This document shows, one piece after another, positions 44,985 to 54,690 of a stretch of 64,000 nt of DNA. The first letter of the stretch is position 1. Each line of letters opens with the position of its first letter. This DNA comes from Leisingera sp. ANG-M7 (GTDB lineage Bacteria > Pseudomonadota > Alphaproteobacteria > Rhodobacterales > Rhodobacteraceae), in the NCBI RefSeq assembly GCF_000813965.1, contig NZ_JWLI01000007.1, forward strand, positions 310,001 to 374,000, written 5' to 3'. The position numbers and the translations under genes are program-made. The notes under the pieces were generated by a model. That model worked only from the letters and a program-made list of their open reading frames with translations. It did no database searches and was not told the origin of the DNA.

Positions 44985-45872
44985 ATGACACATATTCGCA
45001 AAGCTGTTTTTCCCGTAGCCGGCATGGGAACCCGTTTTCTTCCCGCCACCAAATCCATCCCCAAGGAAATGCTGCCGCTGGTGGACCGTCCGCTGATCCA
45101 ATACGCGGTGGACGAAGCTCGCGAAGCAGGAATCGAAGAGTTCATCTTTGTCACTGCCGCAGGCAAAGGAGCATTGGAGGACTACTTCGACACTGCCGCC
45201 GCGCTGGAGAACACATTGGAAGCACGCGGCAAAACAGCGGCTTTGGCGGCCATCGCACGGACCCGGATGCCGGAAGGCGCCCTGTCTTTTGTGCGCCAAA
45301 GCAAGCCGCTGGGCCTTGGCCACGCTGTGGGATTGGCCGCACGTCTGGTTGGGGACGAACCCTTTGCTGTGCTGTTGCCCGATGATGTCATTCGCGCGCC
45401 GCGCGGGGCGCTGCGCCAGATGGTGGAGGAGCATGCCGTGAGCCGCGGCCACATGGTGGCAACCATGAAAGTTGCGCGCGAGCAGACCTCTTCCTACGGC
45501 ATCCTGGATGTCGCTAGGGAGTACGGAAAACTCGCACACGCCCGGGGGATGGTTGAAAAACCGGATCCTGCGCTGGCGCCGTCAACACACGCCGTCGTTG
45601 GCCGGTACATTCTGGAGCCTTCGATTTTTGAGGCTCTATGCACCATTTGCCCGGGCGCTGGCGGAGAGCTGCAACTGACGGACGCCATCAACGCGGACCT
45701 TCCCACAGCCGGCGTAACCGGGTTCCGGTTTGACGGCGAACGGTTTGACTGCGGCAGTGTACAAGGATTTGTGCAGGCGACGGCGGCCTTTGCTCTGGAC
45801 CGGCCGGAACTGGCCCACGAATTGTCCGGCTTTCTTGCCGGGCGTGTTGCCCCGGTTCCGCGGGCGGCATGA
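44985..45872 (+). CDS. galU: UTP-glucose-1-phosphate uridylyltransferase
   Basis: Protein of 295 residues making UDP-glucose, the precursor for the adjacent polysaccharide genes. KAVFPVAGMGTRFLPATKSI is the nucleotide-binding signature; KEMLPLVDRPLIQYAVDEA, RQSKPLGLGHAV and VLLPDDVI follow. The start at 44985 has AGGAG eight bases upstream; a longer frame from 44745 overlaps the preceding gene in another phase and is rejected. Confidence 0.95.
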   Translation: MTHIRKAVFPVAGMGTRFLPATKSIPKEMLPLVDRPLIQYAVDEAREAGIEEFIFVTAAGKGALEDYFDTAAALENTLEARGKTAALAAIARTRMPEGALSFVRQSKPLGLGHAVGLAARLVGDEPFAVLLPDDVIRAPRGALRQMVEEHAVSRGHMVATMKVAREQTSSYGILDVAREYGKLAHARGMVEKPDPALAPSTHAVVGRYILEPSIFEALCTICPGAGGELQLTDAINADLPTAGVTGFRFDGERFDCGSVQGFVQATAAFALDRPELAHELSGFLAGRVAPVPRAA

Positions 45873-45974
45873 ATGCGGGACCTATTCGAAAGGATAGGCG
45901 GGTATCCGTCTAACCTTTTGGCGCCCGCGCCGCGCCGTGTCATATCTGGCTCAGCCAGCAAAGGAGGCCGCGCA

Positions 45975-46481
45975 ATGCTTTTTAAAGCGCTCAAGATAGT
46001 TGCAATTTCCGTGTTCGCCGCGCAGCCGCTGGCAGCGGAACATCTGGGCCAGCCAGCCGGAGAGGTAGTGCTGACGGTATCTGGAGCGCCGAAAGCGGAA
46101 AACGCCGGGGAAGCGGCGCATTTCGATCTGGCCATGCTGGAAGGACTGGGTGCCGTGGAGTTTGAAACGTCCACAATCTGGACGCAGGGAGTGCAGCATT
46201 TTGAAGGCGTGCCGCTGGATCAGCTGGTTGACCATCTGGGCATCACCGGAACCACGCTTCGGGCCACCGCCATCAACGACTATTCGGTGGACATCCCGCT
46301 GGCGGATGCTGTCGAAGGGGGCCCGATCATTGCCTACAAGCACAACGGCGAGGAAATGTCGGTGCGTGACAAGGGGCCGCTCTGGATTGTTTACCCTTAT
46401 GACAGCAAAACCGAATATCAATCAGAGGTGGTTTATTCCCGCAGCATTTGGCAGCTCGACCGCATCGAAGTGATTGAGTAG
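45975..46481 (+). CDS. Periplasmic protein with molybdopterin-oxidoreductase-like fold
   Basis: Protein of 168 residues with a signal peptide (MLFKALKIVAISVFAAQPLA). The mature part resembles the oxidoreductase molybdopterin-binding fold: VLTVSG, HFEGVPLDQLVDHLGITGT, ATAINDYSVDIPL, IAYKHNGEEM, and GPLWIVYPYD. It is shorter than sulfite-oxidase-type enzymes, and the cofactor-binding Cys is not visible, so a catalytic role is doubtful and a ligand- or redox-sensing role is possible. The start has AAAGGAGG. It lies 55 bases before the hybrid kinase gene, probably co-transcribed. Confidence 0.7.
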   Translation: MLFKALKIVAISVFAAQPLAAEHLGQPAGEVVLTVSGAPKAENAGEAAHFDLAMLEGLGAVEFETSTIWTQGVQHFEGVPLDQLVDHLGITGTTLRATAINDYSVDIPLADAVEGGPIIAYKHNGEEMSVRDKGPLWIVYPYDSKTEYQSEVVYSRSIWQLDRIEVIE

Positions 46482-46536
46482 CGAGCGCTGAATCCAGCGC
46501 CTTTGGCTTGGCTGCCTGCATTTGAGGATGATGGCA

Positions 46537-49059
46537 ATGGCCGGCACAAAACGCAGAAAGATGTGGTTACAGGTCACTGCCTTTGTGCTGCCAGCCCTTT
46601 TGGGCCTGGCAGCCATTGCCTTTCTGGCGTTGAATGTGTCCCGCGATATCACGCGGCTGAACTCTGCCAGTTCCGACAACATTCAATGGAACCTGTCTCA
46701 GACCGAGGTGGAGTTTCTCCAGTTCGAACTTGAACTGGCGCAGGCGCTGCAGGGCGACAGCCCGGATACTCGCAGCCTCCGGCGGAAGTTCGACGTCTTT
46801 TTCAGCAGAATACGCACGCTGCAGCAGGCATCCATCTACAGCGATTTGCGCGCAGTGCCGAAGTTCGCGGCCAATCTGGCGGCGGTTGCAGCCTTCCTAG
46901 ACCGCGCCGTCCCTGTGATTGACAGCGATGAAGGTGCCTTGCTTGCCCTATTGCCTGCGCTGGAACAAAAAACCGGGGCTGTCCGCCCGGATGTGCGGCG
47001 GCTGTCCGTTTCCGGCCTCAACTATTTTGCTGTGGAGTCCGACTTCCGGCGCGAGGCTTTTTCGGGCACGCTGATGCATTTGGCGATTGCCATTGCCGCG
47101 CTGGTGGCAGCGCTCGCCGTGCTTGCCTGTTACCTGGCTGTGCTGAACGCTCAGAACGTGCGGCGCAGGACACAGGTCACCGAAGCCAGTGAGCGGATGA
47201 ACATCGTGACAAACACGTCTCTTGACGCGGTGGTCGTGGCGGATACGGCAGGGCGCATTACGGATTTCAATGCCGCTGCCGAACAGATTTTCGGCTATTC
47301 CGCGAAAGATGCAGTGGGTTGCGATCTGGGGGAGCTGATTGTGCCTGAACATCACCGGGCTGCGCATCAGGCCGGTATGGCCCGCCTGCGCGCAACGGGC
47401 GAAAAGCGTGTTGTGGGAAGCGGGCGCTTCAAGCTTGAAGCGAAACGGGCGAACGGAGAAGTTTTTCCCGTGGAGCTTGCCATACAGGCGGCGGACACCA
47501 AGGATGGGGAAATCTTCATCGCATTCCTGCGTGATATTTCCAGTCAGGTGCAGGCAGAGGCCGAGCTTGTTCTGGCCCGCGACCGTGCAATGGCCGGCGA
47601 GAAAGCAAAAACCGATTTTCTGGCCACCATGAGCCATGAGATCCGAACCCCGTTGAATGGGCTGCTGGGTAATCTGACCCTTCTCGAGGAAACCCGGCTT
47701 AGTGCCAAGCAGTCCCGCTACATAAGAAACATGCAGACGTCCGGCAAACTGCTGATGAGCCATATTTCGGATGTTCTGGACATTACCAAATTCGACGCGG
47801 GCAAACTGCGGCTGCACATGGTGGACATGAATATCAGCACACTGCTGAAAGACATTGTGGACAGCCTAAGCGGTGCAGCGGCGGGCAACGGCAGCACTTT
47901 GGAGTGGGGCTGGGCAGGGGCGCCACTCAACTGGGTTCACGCGGATCGGGACCGCATTCAGCACATTCTGATGAACATCGTCGGCAATGCAGTCAAGTTC
48001 ACGAAAGACGGGCGGATATCCATCACCGCTCAGTCCAGTGCCGCTGACGAGGGGAAGACCATTCTGCAAATTTCGGTGCGGGATACTGGTACAGGCATCG
48101 ACCCGGGCCTGCTGCCGCATATCTTCGATGATTTCGCGACCGGAGACAGCTCCTATGACCGGGAAGTCGGGGGAACCGGACTGGGTCTGGGGATTGCCCA
48201 GCGGTTTGTGAAAGCGCTGGGTGGCCGCATCACTGTCGAAAGCACTCCGGGTGAAGGCAGTGTCTTTAATGTCAGCTTGCCTGTTCAGGCCATTGCGGCA
48301 CCTGAGCCGACGGCGAAGGCCCGGTTTGCTGCACCTGCCAGGAGGCGGGCAAATGTCCTGCTGGTGGAAGACAACGAGATCAATCGCCATGTCGCCCGGG
48401 AGATGCTGACAGCACAGGGGCATTTTGTGACCGAAGCGCACAATGGCCGGGAAGCGGTCGAGATCGCAGAAGAAACGGGCTTTGACCTGATCCTAATGGA
48501 TATCAGCATGCCGGTCATGGACGGTCGCAGTGCCGCACGGGCGATCAGGACCGGCGGCGGCGCGTCAGCGCGCACGCCGATTATTGCCGTGACAGCAAAC
48601 GCGATGGCCGAGGAGCAGGAAGCCTTTCTGAAGGATGGCATGAATGATGTGCTGACCAAACCTTTGACACGTGAAGGCCTGTTGCAATTGATTGCAGACC
48701 ACCCTTCCCCGGCTCCGTCAGCACCGGCAGGAGCTGCACTGCGGTCGCAGCAGCTTATTGAACTGGAGGAAACGGTTGGTGCAGAAGCTTTGCTCCCCCT
48801 CTTGAACCGCTTTGCAGCTGAAATGGAAGCCTTCCTCAAAGGTCTTGAGAACGGGCAGGATTTGGCTGCGAACGAAACCGCAGTCGAAGCCCACCGGATT
48901 GCCGGCAGTGCAGCGACCTTTGGGCTTCCGGAGTTGCGAAGTGCTCTGATCCGTCTCGAAAAAGCGGCGCTCAGCCAGGACATTCAGGCGGCGGAATACG
49001 CGCTGAGCCCTTTGAGGAAGGCCTGGACCGCCACCAAGCCGGTGCTCAACCTGACTTAG
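46537..49059 (+). CDS. Hybrid sensor histidine kinase (sensor-PAS-HisKA-HATPase-REC-HPt)
   Basis: About 840 residues in a full phosphorelay array. TM1 is near the N-terminus; a periplasmic sensor of about 140 residues is mostly helical; TM2 is at about 180-205. A PAS domain (about 220-335) includes NTSLDAVVVADTAGRITDFN. The H-box is FLATMSHEIRTPLNGLLG, the N-box HILMNIVGNAVKFTKDG, and GGTGLGLGIAQRF forms the ATP lid. A receiver follows (VLLVEDNEINRH, LILMDISMPVMDG), then a C-terminal HPt with EAHRIAGSAATFG. Starts at 46528, 46531 and 46537 are all possible; the last has the best-spaced GAGG. Linked to the periplasmic protein upstream, which may feed its sensor. The next gene converges on it with overlapping 3' ends. 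Confidence 0.9.
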   Translation: MAGTKRRKMWLQVTAFVLPALLGLAAIAFLALNVSRDITRLNSASSDNIQWNLSQTEVEFLQFELELAQALQGDSPDTRSLRRKFDVFFSRIRTLQQASIYSDLRAVPKFAANLAAVAAFLDRAVPVIDSDEGALLALLPALEQKTGAVRPDVRRLSVSGLNYFAVESDFRREAFSGTLMHLAIAIAALVAALAVLACYLAVLNAQNVRRRTQVTEASERMNIVTNTSLDAVVVADTAGRITDFNAAAEQIFGYSAKDAVGCDLGELIVPEHHRAAHQAGMARLRATGEKRVVGSGRFKLEAKRANGEVFPVELAIQAADTKDGEIFIAFLRDISSQVQAEAELVLARDRAMAGEKAKTDFLATMSHEIRTPLNGLLGNLTLLEETRLSAKQSRYIRNMQTSGKLLMSHISDVLDITKFDAGKLRLHMVDMNISTLLKDIVDSLSGAAAGNGSTLEWGWAGAPLNWVHADRDRIQHILMNIVGNAVKFTKDGRISITAQSSAADEGKTILQISVRDTGTGIDPGLLPHIFDDFATGDSSYDREVGGTGLGLGIAQRFVKALGGRITVESTPGEGSVFNVSLPVQAIAAPEPTAKARFAAPARRRANVLLVEDNEINRHVAREMLTAQGHFVTEAHNGREAVEIAEETGFDLILMDISMPVMDGRSAARAIRTGGGASARTPIIAVTANAMAEEQEAFLKDGMNDVLTKPLTREGLLQLIADHPSPAPSAPAGAALRSQQLIELEETVGAEALLPLLNRFAAEMEAFLKGLENGQDLAANETAVEAHRIAGSAATFGLPELRSALIRLEKAALSQDIQAAEYALSPLRKAWTATKPVLNLT

Positions 49060-50252
49060 TAGTTGAAGGCGCCGATGAGGCGGCCGACCTCTCCCAGATT
49101 AGTGATTGTGCTGTCATAGCAGGCAATGGCATCCCCGGGCAGGAGGAAGGGGTCATAATCGTCCCGGTCAGCGCGGCGCAGCAGGTCTTCGATCCTCCGT
49201 TCGATCACAACCGACACTTGGGTGACCGGGTTTCGGGAAAAAAGGACGGAAGAGCGGTGCGCGCTGGTGGCGCGAGCGCCGCCTACGCAGTTGGTGTCCA
49301 CCACCGCCTGCAGGTACCGCGTGCCATAGGGAAACTCACGCACCTCGCGGCCAATAGCAGAAAGCGCGTTGCCTGCTGCCGGCTGGGTGAGGTTCGACAA
49401 GAAAAGTGTCACCCCCGGCGGGCTGATGGGGCTGGGCCGCATCAGGTCTTCCTGGAAGCACCCGCGGCTGGGCACATGCACCTGGTCGCCTGTGAGCAGC
49501 ATGATGTCGACGGCGTTCTGGCCTTCGAACACTCCACGCATGTCCAGCAGGTAGAGGCTGCTGCCGCGCCGCACCTCGACTGCCGAGATATCCGCATCCG
49601 GGCGCACCCCGCCTGCCGCACGCAATGCCGCTGACAGGTTGCGCGCCTCGGTCGAGGCCCCCAGCGCGCCCTGCCTGCGGGAATCCACTTCGTCACCAGG
49701 CACACCGCCGATTTCCACGGCTTTAGGCTCAAAAACAGCTCCTGAAACACCCACCGTGACTGAGGCAAAATCAGCGGCCCGGACCGACAGACGCGGCCGG
49801 TCAGAGTAGAAGTCTTCGGCGATCAGTTTCGCGGCAATGTCATTCTCAATCTGGATGGCCGTTCGGCCCTGCGCGCGGATCGGTGAAAGGAAGGGAAGCT
49901 TCAGCGTGCCATCCCGCGAGATCACATAGTCGCCGTTGAAAGTTTCATCATCGCCGATACGCACGTTCACCAGATCATTGCGGGTGAACCGTTCTCCCGC
50001 AAGTGCAGCCTGCGCAGTTCCGGCTCCCTTACCGCCGGTTCCGCCGGCAGCGGGGCGGCACCTGGACTCATTCATTGTCTGAGACTGCAGAAAACCGGCT
50101 TCGCTGCGGGACACCACCGGTTCACGGTATTGTGCCTGATACCCGTCACCAGAGGCAATTGGCTCCAGGTTGTCCGGCGGATCGATTTGCGCACAGCCGC
50201 TCAAGGACAAGACCGCCAGAATTGCCGTTCCATTTTTGAGGGGCTTTATCAT
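49056..50252 (-). CDS. Wza-like polysaccharide export outer-membrane lipoprotein
   Basis: Protein of 398 residues (a GTG at 50264 is an alternative start). It has a lipoprotein signal ending LSLSGC, then a polysaccharide export domain (about 85-165; NDLVNVRIGDDETFNGDYVI and ISRDGTLKLPFLSPI). SLBB-like segments follow (about 170-330), including RAAGGVRPDADISAVEVRRG and LTGDQVHVP. Cys residues in the C-terminal half are unusual for Wza. It forms the outer-membrane exit for the polymer. Its 3' end overlaps the kinase gene by 4 bases on the opposite strand. Confidence 0.87.
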   Translation of the reverse strand: MIKPLKNGTAILAVLSLSGCAQIDPPDNLEPIASGDGYQAQYREPVVSRSEAGFLQSQTMNESRCRPAAGGTGGKGAGTAQAALAGERFTRNDLVNVRIGDDETFNGDYVISRDGTLKLPFLSPIRAQGRTAIQIENDIAAKLIAEDFYSDRPRLSVRAADFASVTVGVSGAVFEPKAVEIGGVPGDEVDSRRQGALGASTEARNLSAALRAAGGVRPDADISAVEVRRGSSLYLLDMRGVFEGQNAVDIMLLTGDQVHVPSRGCFQEDLMRPSPISPPGVTLFLSNLTQPAAGNALSAIGREVREFPYGTRYLQAVVDTNCVGGARATSAHRSSVLFSRNPVTQVSVVIERRIEDLLRRADRDDYDPFLLPGDAIACYDSTITNLGEVGRLIGAFNY

Positions 50253-50453
50253 TCTACTGCTCACGCGATCACTGCGGGTTGTACCGGTGATACGGAATTC
50301 GGCCTCAGCGGTCGAGAGCCCGTTGATATTGCGGTGCTATCCGTTCGGATATGCGACAGTTCTGTTGCACCGTTGCCCTGTCCCAGGGGGCAAGGGACAG
50401 CAGGTTCGCACACCCGGTATGACTTGATCCAACAGCCCTTTGGACAGGTCCCG

Positions 50454-51689
50454 ATGCCCCGTACCTTGCAAATTCCCTCCTTCGCAAAGAACCTCTTGGC
50501 CTACGGCGCGTCTGAGGCGGCAGCCAAGGTATCGCGGCTTCTGGTGGTTGTCGCGGTGGCACGCACGCTCGACCTGGATCAGATTGGCATTGCCGCGGCG
50601 GCACTGGCGGCGGCTGATATTGTCAAATCGCTGACGGAAAACGGCGTCATTCAAAAGATCATCGCGGCCCCGCAGGCTCAGCTGCAGCAGACCTGTGCCA
50701 CCGCGCACCGCATTTTCTGGGTCTGGTGCGTCGGATTGTTTTTGCTTCAGTCGCTAGCTGGGCTTGTGCTTTTTGCCAGCGGCGGCAGCGCCATGCTGCT
50801 GGCACTGGTGCTTCTTCTGGCAGGTGAATACCTGTTCATGCCCGCCGGACTGGTGCAGGCAGGCCTCGCCATGCGGGCAGGAAAGCTGCGCCAGACTGCC
50901 GCCATTTCGGGCACGCAGATCGTGGCGTCAAACCTGTTGTCGGTGTTGCTGGCGCTGATTTGGCCTTCTGCCCTGGTGCTGGTGCTGCCGCGCCTGCTGA
51001 CCGCGCCGTTCTGGCTGATTGCCATGCGCCGCCTGCACCCATGGAACCCGGATCCGTCCCAAGGCTATGCGCCGCTACGCCCGTTCTTAGCCTATGGATG
51101 GGCGGTTCTGGGCGTCGAACTGGTCAAGGCGCTGCGCCTGCAGGCCGACAAGGTTATCGTGGGCGCCCTGATGGGGGCAGAGACGCTTGGCCTTTATTTC
51201 ATGGCCTTCAATGCCGGTCTCAGCCTGTCCAACTCCTTCACCGTGGCTTTCTCCACCGTTCTGTTCCCGCATCTCTGTGCTAGCGCGGACAAGCTGCAGG
51301 CGCTGCGTCAAAGCGTGCTGCTGGCAATCGGGATCATCGCACCGGCTGTCATCGCGCAGTCGCTGCTGGCCCCGCTCTATGTCCCAGTCCTGTTCGGGGC
51401 GGGCTGGGCAGGCATCGAGGGTGTTGTGTCGATCCTTTGCCTGGTTGCGATCCCGACCACGCTTTGGTCCGCAGCCGCTGGCTGGCTGCGGGCAAACGGC
51501 AAGCCAGGCCAGGAATTCCGGGTCACGCTTGCCACCACTGGGGCGCTGATCCTGAACACCTGCCTGCTTGCACCCTACGGCTTGACAGCCGTTGCCGCCG
51601 GCTATGCCGCCGTCGCCGCGCTGATGATGACCCTGGCATCGCTGCCCACCCTTTCCATGGCCTTCCGCCACCGCACCGTTGAGGTTTGA
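50454..51689 (+). CDS. Wzx-like oligosaccharide flippase
   Basis: Protein of 411 residues with about 11-12 predicted helices of the MOP superfamily. The N-terminal SFAKNLLAYGASEAAAKVSR and YGWAVLGVELVKALRLQADK (start of the second half), followed by VIVGALMGAETLGLYFMAFN, match the flippase family. It would turn lipid-linked repeat units to the periplasmic side. The start at 50454 is chosen because the frame upstream shows no conservation and overlaps the divergent export gene. Three glycosyltransferase genes follow closely, starting 3 bases later. Confidence 0.87.
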   Translation: MPRTLQIPSFAKNLLAYGASEAAAKVSRLLVVVAVARTLDLDQIGIAAAALAAADIVKSLTENGVIQKIIAAPQAQLQQTCATAHRIFWVWCVGLFLLQSLAGLVLFASGGSAMLLALVLLLAGEYLFMPAGLVQAGLAMRAGKLRQTAAISGTQIVASNLLSVLLALIWPSALVLVLPRLLTAPFWLIAMRRLHPWNPDPSQGYAPLRPFLAYGWAVLGVELVKALRLQADKVIVGALMGAETLGLYFMAFNAGLSLSNSFTVAFSTVLFPHLCASADKLQALRQSVLLAIGIIAPAVIAQSLLAPLYVPVLFGAGWAGIEGVVSILCLVAIPTTLWSAAAGWLRANGKPGQEFRVTLATTGALILNTCLLAPYGLTAVAAGYAAVAALMMTLASLPTLSMAFRHRTVEV

Positions 51690-51692
51690 GAC

Positions 51693-52616
51693 ATGCCGTA
51701 TTTCTCCGTAATCATTCCCAGCTTCAACGCTGCCGCCACAATCCTGAAAACCCTGGCTGGGCTCCAGGCCCAACACTGCACCGACTGGGAAGCGGTCGTG
51801 GTTGATGACGGATCAATGGATGAGACCCGCACCCTGGTGCGGCACGCGGGCCGGTCGGATACCCGGATCCGGCTGGTCCGCAACCCAGGAAAAGGCCCCA
51901 GTGCGGCCCGCAACTTCGGCGTTAAGGAACATGCCCGTGGCGCCGTGGTTGCGTTCTGCGATGCGGACGACATTTGGCATCCCGGAAAACTCACTGGGCT
52001 TTCGAGCTGTTTCAAAGACCGGTCGGTGCATGGTGTCTTTGGCCAGATCGGCTTTTTCCGCACAACACCATCGGATGCTCATGTGTTTTCAACCGTGCCC
52101 GAGAACGATGTGACAATCAGCATGCTGCTGGGAGAAAACCCGATTTGCACTATGTCGAATTTTGCCGTGCGGCGCAGCGTCTTTGCTGCGACCGGCGGCT
52201 TCGACGAGGCAATGGTCCACAACGAAGATCTGGAGTGGCTGATCCGCCTGGTCGGCGGCGGCGCGCGGGTGACCGGAATAGACAGCCTGCATACCTACTA
52301 CCGAACTTCCGTTGGCGGATTGTCGACAGATCTTGAGGCAATGCGGGCAGGCCGTGAACAGGCAATTGCAACCGCCGCCGGTTTTGGTGTGGTTCCAAGC
52401 GCCGCCTCTCATGCCACTTACCACCGCTACCTTGCCCGCCGGGCGCTTCGTCTGAATGGGGCTCCGGCTTATGCGCTGAAACAAGCTGTGTCCGGCATTC
52501 TCAAAAGCCCGCGCGGATTTTTCTCCCCGTTCCGCAGGGGCGGCCTTACATTGGTCGGCTCACTGCTGGCGCCGTTCCTGCCCCGGCCGCTGCGCCGGAA
52601 CCTGTTTTCCCGTTAA
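51693..52616 (+). CDS. Glycosyltransferase family 2
   Basis: GT-A fold transferase of 307 residues: FSVIIPSFNAAATILKTLAG at the N-terminus, VVVDDGSMDET (nucleotide binding), GPSAARNFGV, and the metal-binding VVAFCDADDIWHPGKL, followed by NEDLEWLIRLV. A membrane-proximal basic tail follows. The donor and acceptor are unknown. It belongs to the run flippase-GT2-GT2-GT4. Confidence 0.92.
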   Translation: MPYFSVIIPSFNAAATILKTLAGLQAQHCTDWEAVVVDDGSMDETRTLVRHAGRSDTRIRLVRNPGKGPSAARNFGVKEHARGAVVAFCDADDIWHPGKLTGLSSCFKDRSVHGVFGQIGFFRTTPSDAHVFSTVPENDVTISMLLGENPICTMSNFAVRRSVFAATGGFDEAMVHNEDLEWLIRLVGGGARVTGIDSLHTYYRTSVGGLSTDLEAMRAGREQAIATAAGFGVVPSAASHATYHRYLARRALRLNGAPAYALKQAVSGILKSPRGFFSPFRRGGLTLVGSLLAPFLPRPLRRNLFSR

Positions 52617-52636
52617 CTTTTTCGAGGTTCACAACC

Positions 52637-53635
52637 ATGGCCTTCACATCAATTGTCGTTCCAGCTTTCAATGCCGAGAAAACGCTCGTTGACACTCTTC
52701 TTTCCTTGCAGAGGCAAACCTGTACGGAGTTTGAGGTCATTGTGGTCAATGACGGCTCCACAGACACAACCGCCGCGATTGCTGCGGGCTTTTGCAGCGA
52801 CCCGCGCTTTCGCGTGATTCACCAGAAAAACCGCGGCCTTGCTGGAGCGCGCAACTCGGGTATTGCTGGCGCACAGGGCGATGTAGTGGCGTTTTGCGAC
52901 GCAGACGACATGTGGGAGCCGGGAAAGCTGGCCCGCCATATCAGCCATCTGGAGGCCAAGCCCCATGTAGGCATAAGCTATGCCGGATCTGCTTTCATCT
53001 CAGAAGATGGCGCCCTTACGGGCCAGTCGCAGCGGCCGCGGCTGCAAAACATCGACGCCAAACACATTTTCAAGCGCAACCCGGTCGGAAACGGATCTGC
53101 GGCCGTGATCCGGCGGGCAGTGTTTGACGAAATCGCCTTCCGGCCCCGGTCCGAGACCGAGCGCGACTGGTATTTCGACGAGACTTTCCGCCAATCCGAG
53201 GACATCGAATGCTGGCTGCGGATTGCCTTAACGACCAACTGGGCATTCGAAGGGATCCCGGGCCTGCTCACACGCTACCGGATCAATTCAGGCGGGCTTT
53301 CGGCGGCGACAGACCGCCAGCTTGCCGCGTGGGAGCGGATGGTTCGAAAGCTCTCAAAGTTTAACTCCGGTTTCTTTGCGGAAGAAACAGAAGTGGCGCG
53401 GGCATATCAGATCCGCTACCTCAACCGTCGCGCCATCAGTGATCTGGACAGCAGCCGCGCTGTACATCTTGCCAGGGTGTGGCTTGCCTGTTCCCTGCGG
53501 CCGCTTTGGGAGGAGCCGTTGAAGTCCGTGGCAACCCTGGCGGCGACTGCGCTGCTTGCCGTGACTGGGCCGAAGGCTTTGCGGAAAACAATGGACCTGG
53601 CCGCACGGGCACACCGGACCGAGGCTTTGACATGA
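52637..53635 (+). CDS. Glycosyltransferase family 2, second copy
   Basis: Protein of 332 residues with TSIVVPAFNAEKTLVDTLLS, VIVVNDGSTDTTAAI, GLAGARNSGI, VVAFCDADDMWEPGKL and a QSEDIECWLRIAL catalytic-base region. It is similar to its upstream neighbour in the first 110 residues, so they are probably ancient paralogues with different specificities. Its stop overlaps the next gene's ATG (ATGA). Confidence 0.92.
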   Translation: MAFTSIVVPAFNAEKTLVDTLLSLQRQTCTEFEVIVVNDGSTDTTAAIAAGFCSDPRFRVIHQKNRGLAGARNSGIAGAQGDVVAFCDADDMWEPGKLARHISHLEAKPHVGISYAGSAFISEDGALTGQSQRPRLQNIDAKHIFKRNPVGNGSAAVIRRAVFDEIAFRPRSETERDWYFDETFRQSEDIECWLRIALTTNWAFEGIPGLLTRYRINSGGLSAATDRQLAAWERMVRKLSKFNSGFFAEETEVARAYQIRYLNRRAISDLDSSRAVHLARVWLACSLRPLWEEPLKSVATLAATALLAVTGPKALRKTMDLAARAHRTEALT

Positions 53636-54621
53636 ATGCTATTCGCGTAATCCATCTGGTTGATGACACCACGGCAGGCGGTGTGATGCGCGTTGTCGGC
53701 CACATGATGACAACGCCTGATCTTACGCGCGAGGCTGATCACAGTTTGCTGGAGGTTAAACGGAACAGTCTTTGTATAGGGCGGGTGGAAGCTGATGTGA
53801 TCATTTCGCATCTTGCAATAAGCTGGCGCCTTCTACCCTTGCTGGCCGCATTACGTGTCTTGAACCCCGCAGCGCGGCTTGTTCATGTCGAGCACAGTTA
53901 CACCAAGTGTTTCACCGTAATAAATGTAAGACGGAAACGGCGGTTCGGCGCTCTACTCAAACTTTCATATGCCCTTTTCCACGATGTCGTTGCCGTCAGT
54001 GCAGCGCAGGGGAAGTGGCTGAGGGATGAGGGCTTCGTGCGGCCGGACGCTCTGCATGTCATTCCCTCCTGCGTTGATCTGTCTGCTTTCCGGAAACTGG
54101 CACCGCCAGAGGGCGCGGTGAAGACAATCGGTGCCATTGGACGGCTGGAACCGCAGAAGGGGTTTGATATCCTGATCAAGGCTTTCCGCGAAATCAGCGA
54201 CCCCGGCATTGCCCTTCATATCTTTGGTCAGGGGGCGGAGGAGAAGCCACTCCGTGACCTCGCCGCCGGGGATCCCCGAATACATTTTGAAGGCTTTTCT
54301 TCTAACCTGGTTGGGGCCATGGCCAGTCTTGACGCGGTGATGATGCCATCGCGATGGGAGGCCTACGGGCTGGTTGCGATTGAATCCCTGGCAGCAGGAC
54401 GCAGGCTGCTTGTCAGCAACGTCGATGGGCTTACGGATCACTTACCTCATGGAGCCGTATTGGTTGACGGCGCAGGAATTAAACCATGGCAAAGCGCACT
54501 AGAAGAGCTTTTTGCAGCACCGCCGAGACCCCGCGGGCCAGGGTACACTCACAACTTTGAAAGTCATTTTTCCGGATGTTGGAGAACGCTGTTCTTGCTC
54601 TCTGGCATTGCGTCACAGTGA
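53632..54621 (+). CDS. Glycosyltransferase family 4
   Basis: GT-B transferase of 329 residues. The N-terminal VIHLVDDTTAGGVMRVVGHM, VSAAQGKWLRDEGFVRPDAL and VIPSCVDLSAF are followed by the C-terminal donor domain. That domain carries IGAIGRLEPQKGFDILIKAF, LHIFGQGAEEKPL and MMPSRWEAYGLVAIESLAAG, with the catalytic Glu motif. It is the last recognisable gene of the polysaccharide run; no terminator was seen after it. Confidence 0.92.
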   Translation: MNAIRVIHLVDDTTAGGVMRVVGHMMTTPDLTREADHSLLEVKRNSLCIGRVEADVIISHLAISWRLLPLLAALRVLNPAARLVHVEHSYTKCFTVINVRRKRRFGALLKLSYALFHDVVAVSAAQGKWLRDEGFVRPDALHVIPSCVDLSAFRKLAPPEGAVKTIGAIGRLEPQKGFDILIKAFREISDPGIALHIFGQGAEEKPLRDLAAGDPRIHFEGFSSNLVGAMASLDAVMMPSRWEAYGLVAIESLAAGRRLLVSNVDGLTDHLPHGAVLVDGAGIKPWQSALEELFAAPPRPRGPGYTHNFESHFSGCWRTLFLLSGIASQ

Positions 54622-54690
54622 AGGAGTTCACCGGCGGGCAGTGTTTTTTGAGTGCCGAGAGTGAACTGCACGGATCTGAGAACGCTTTCC

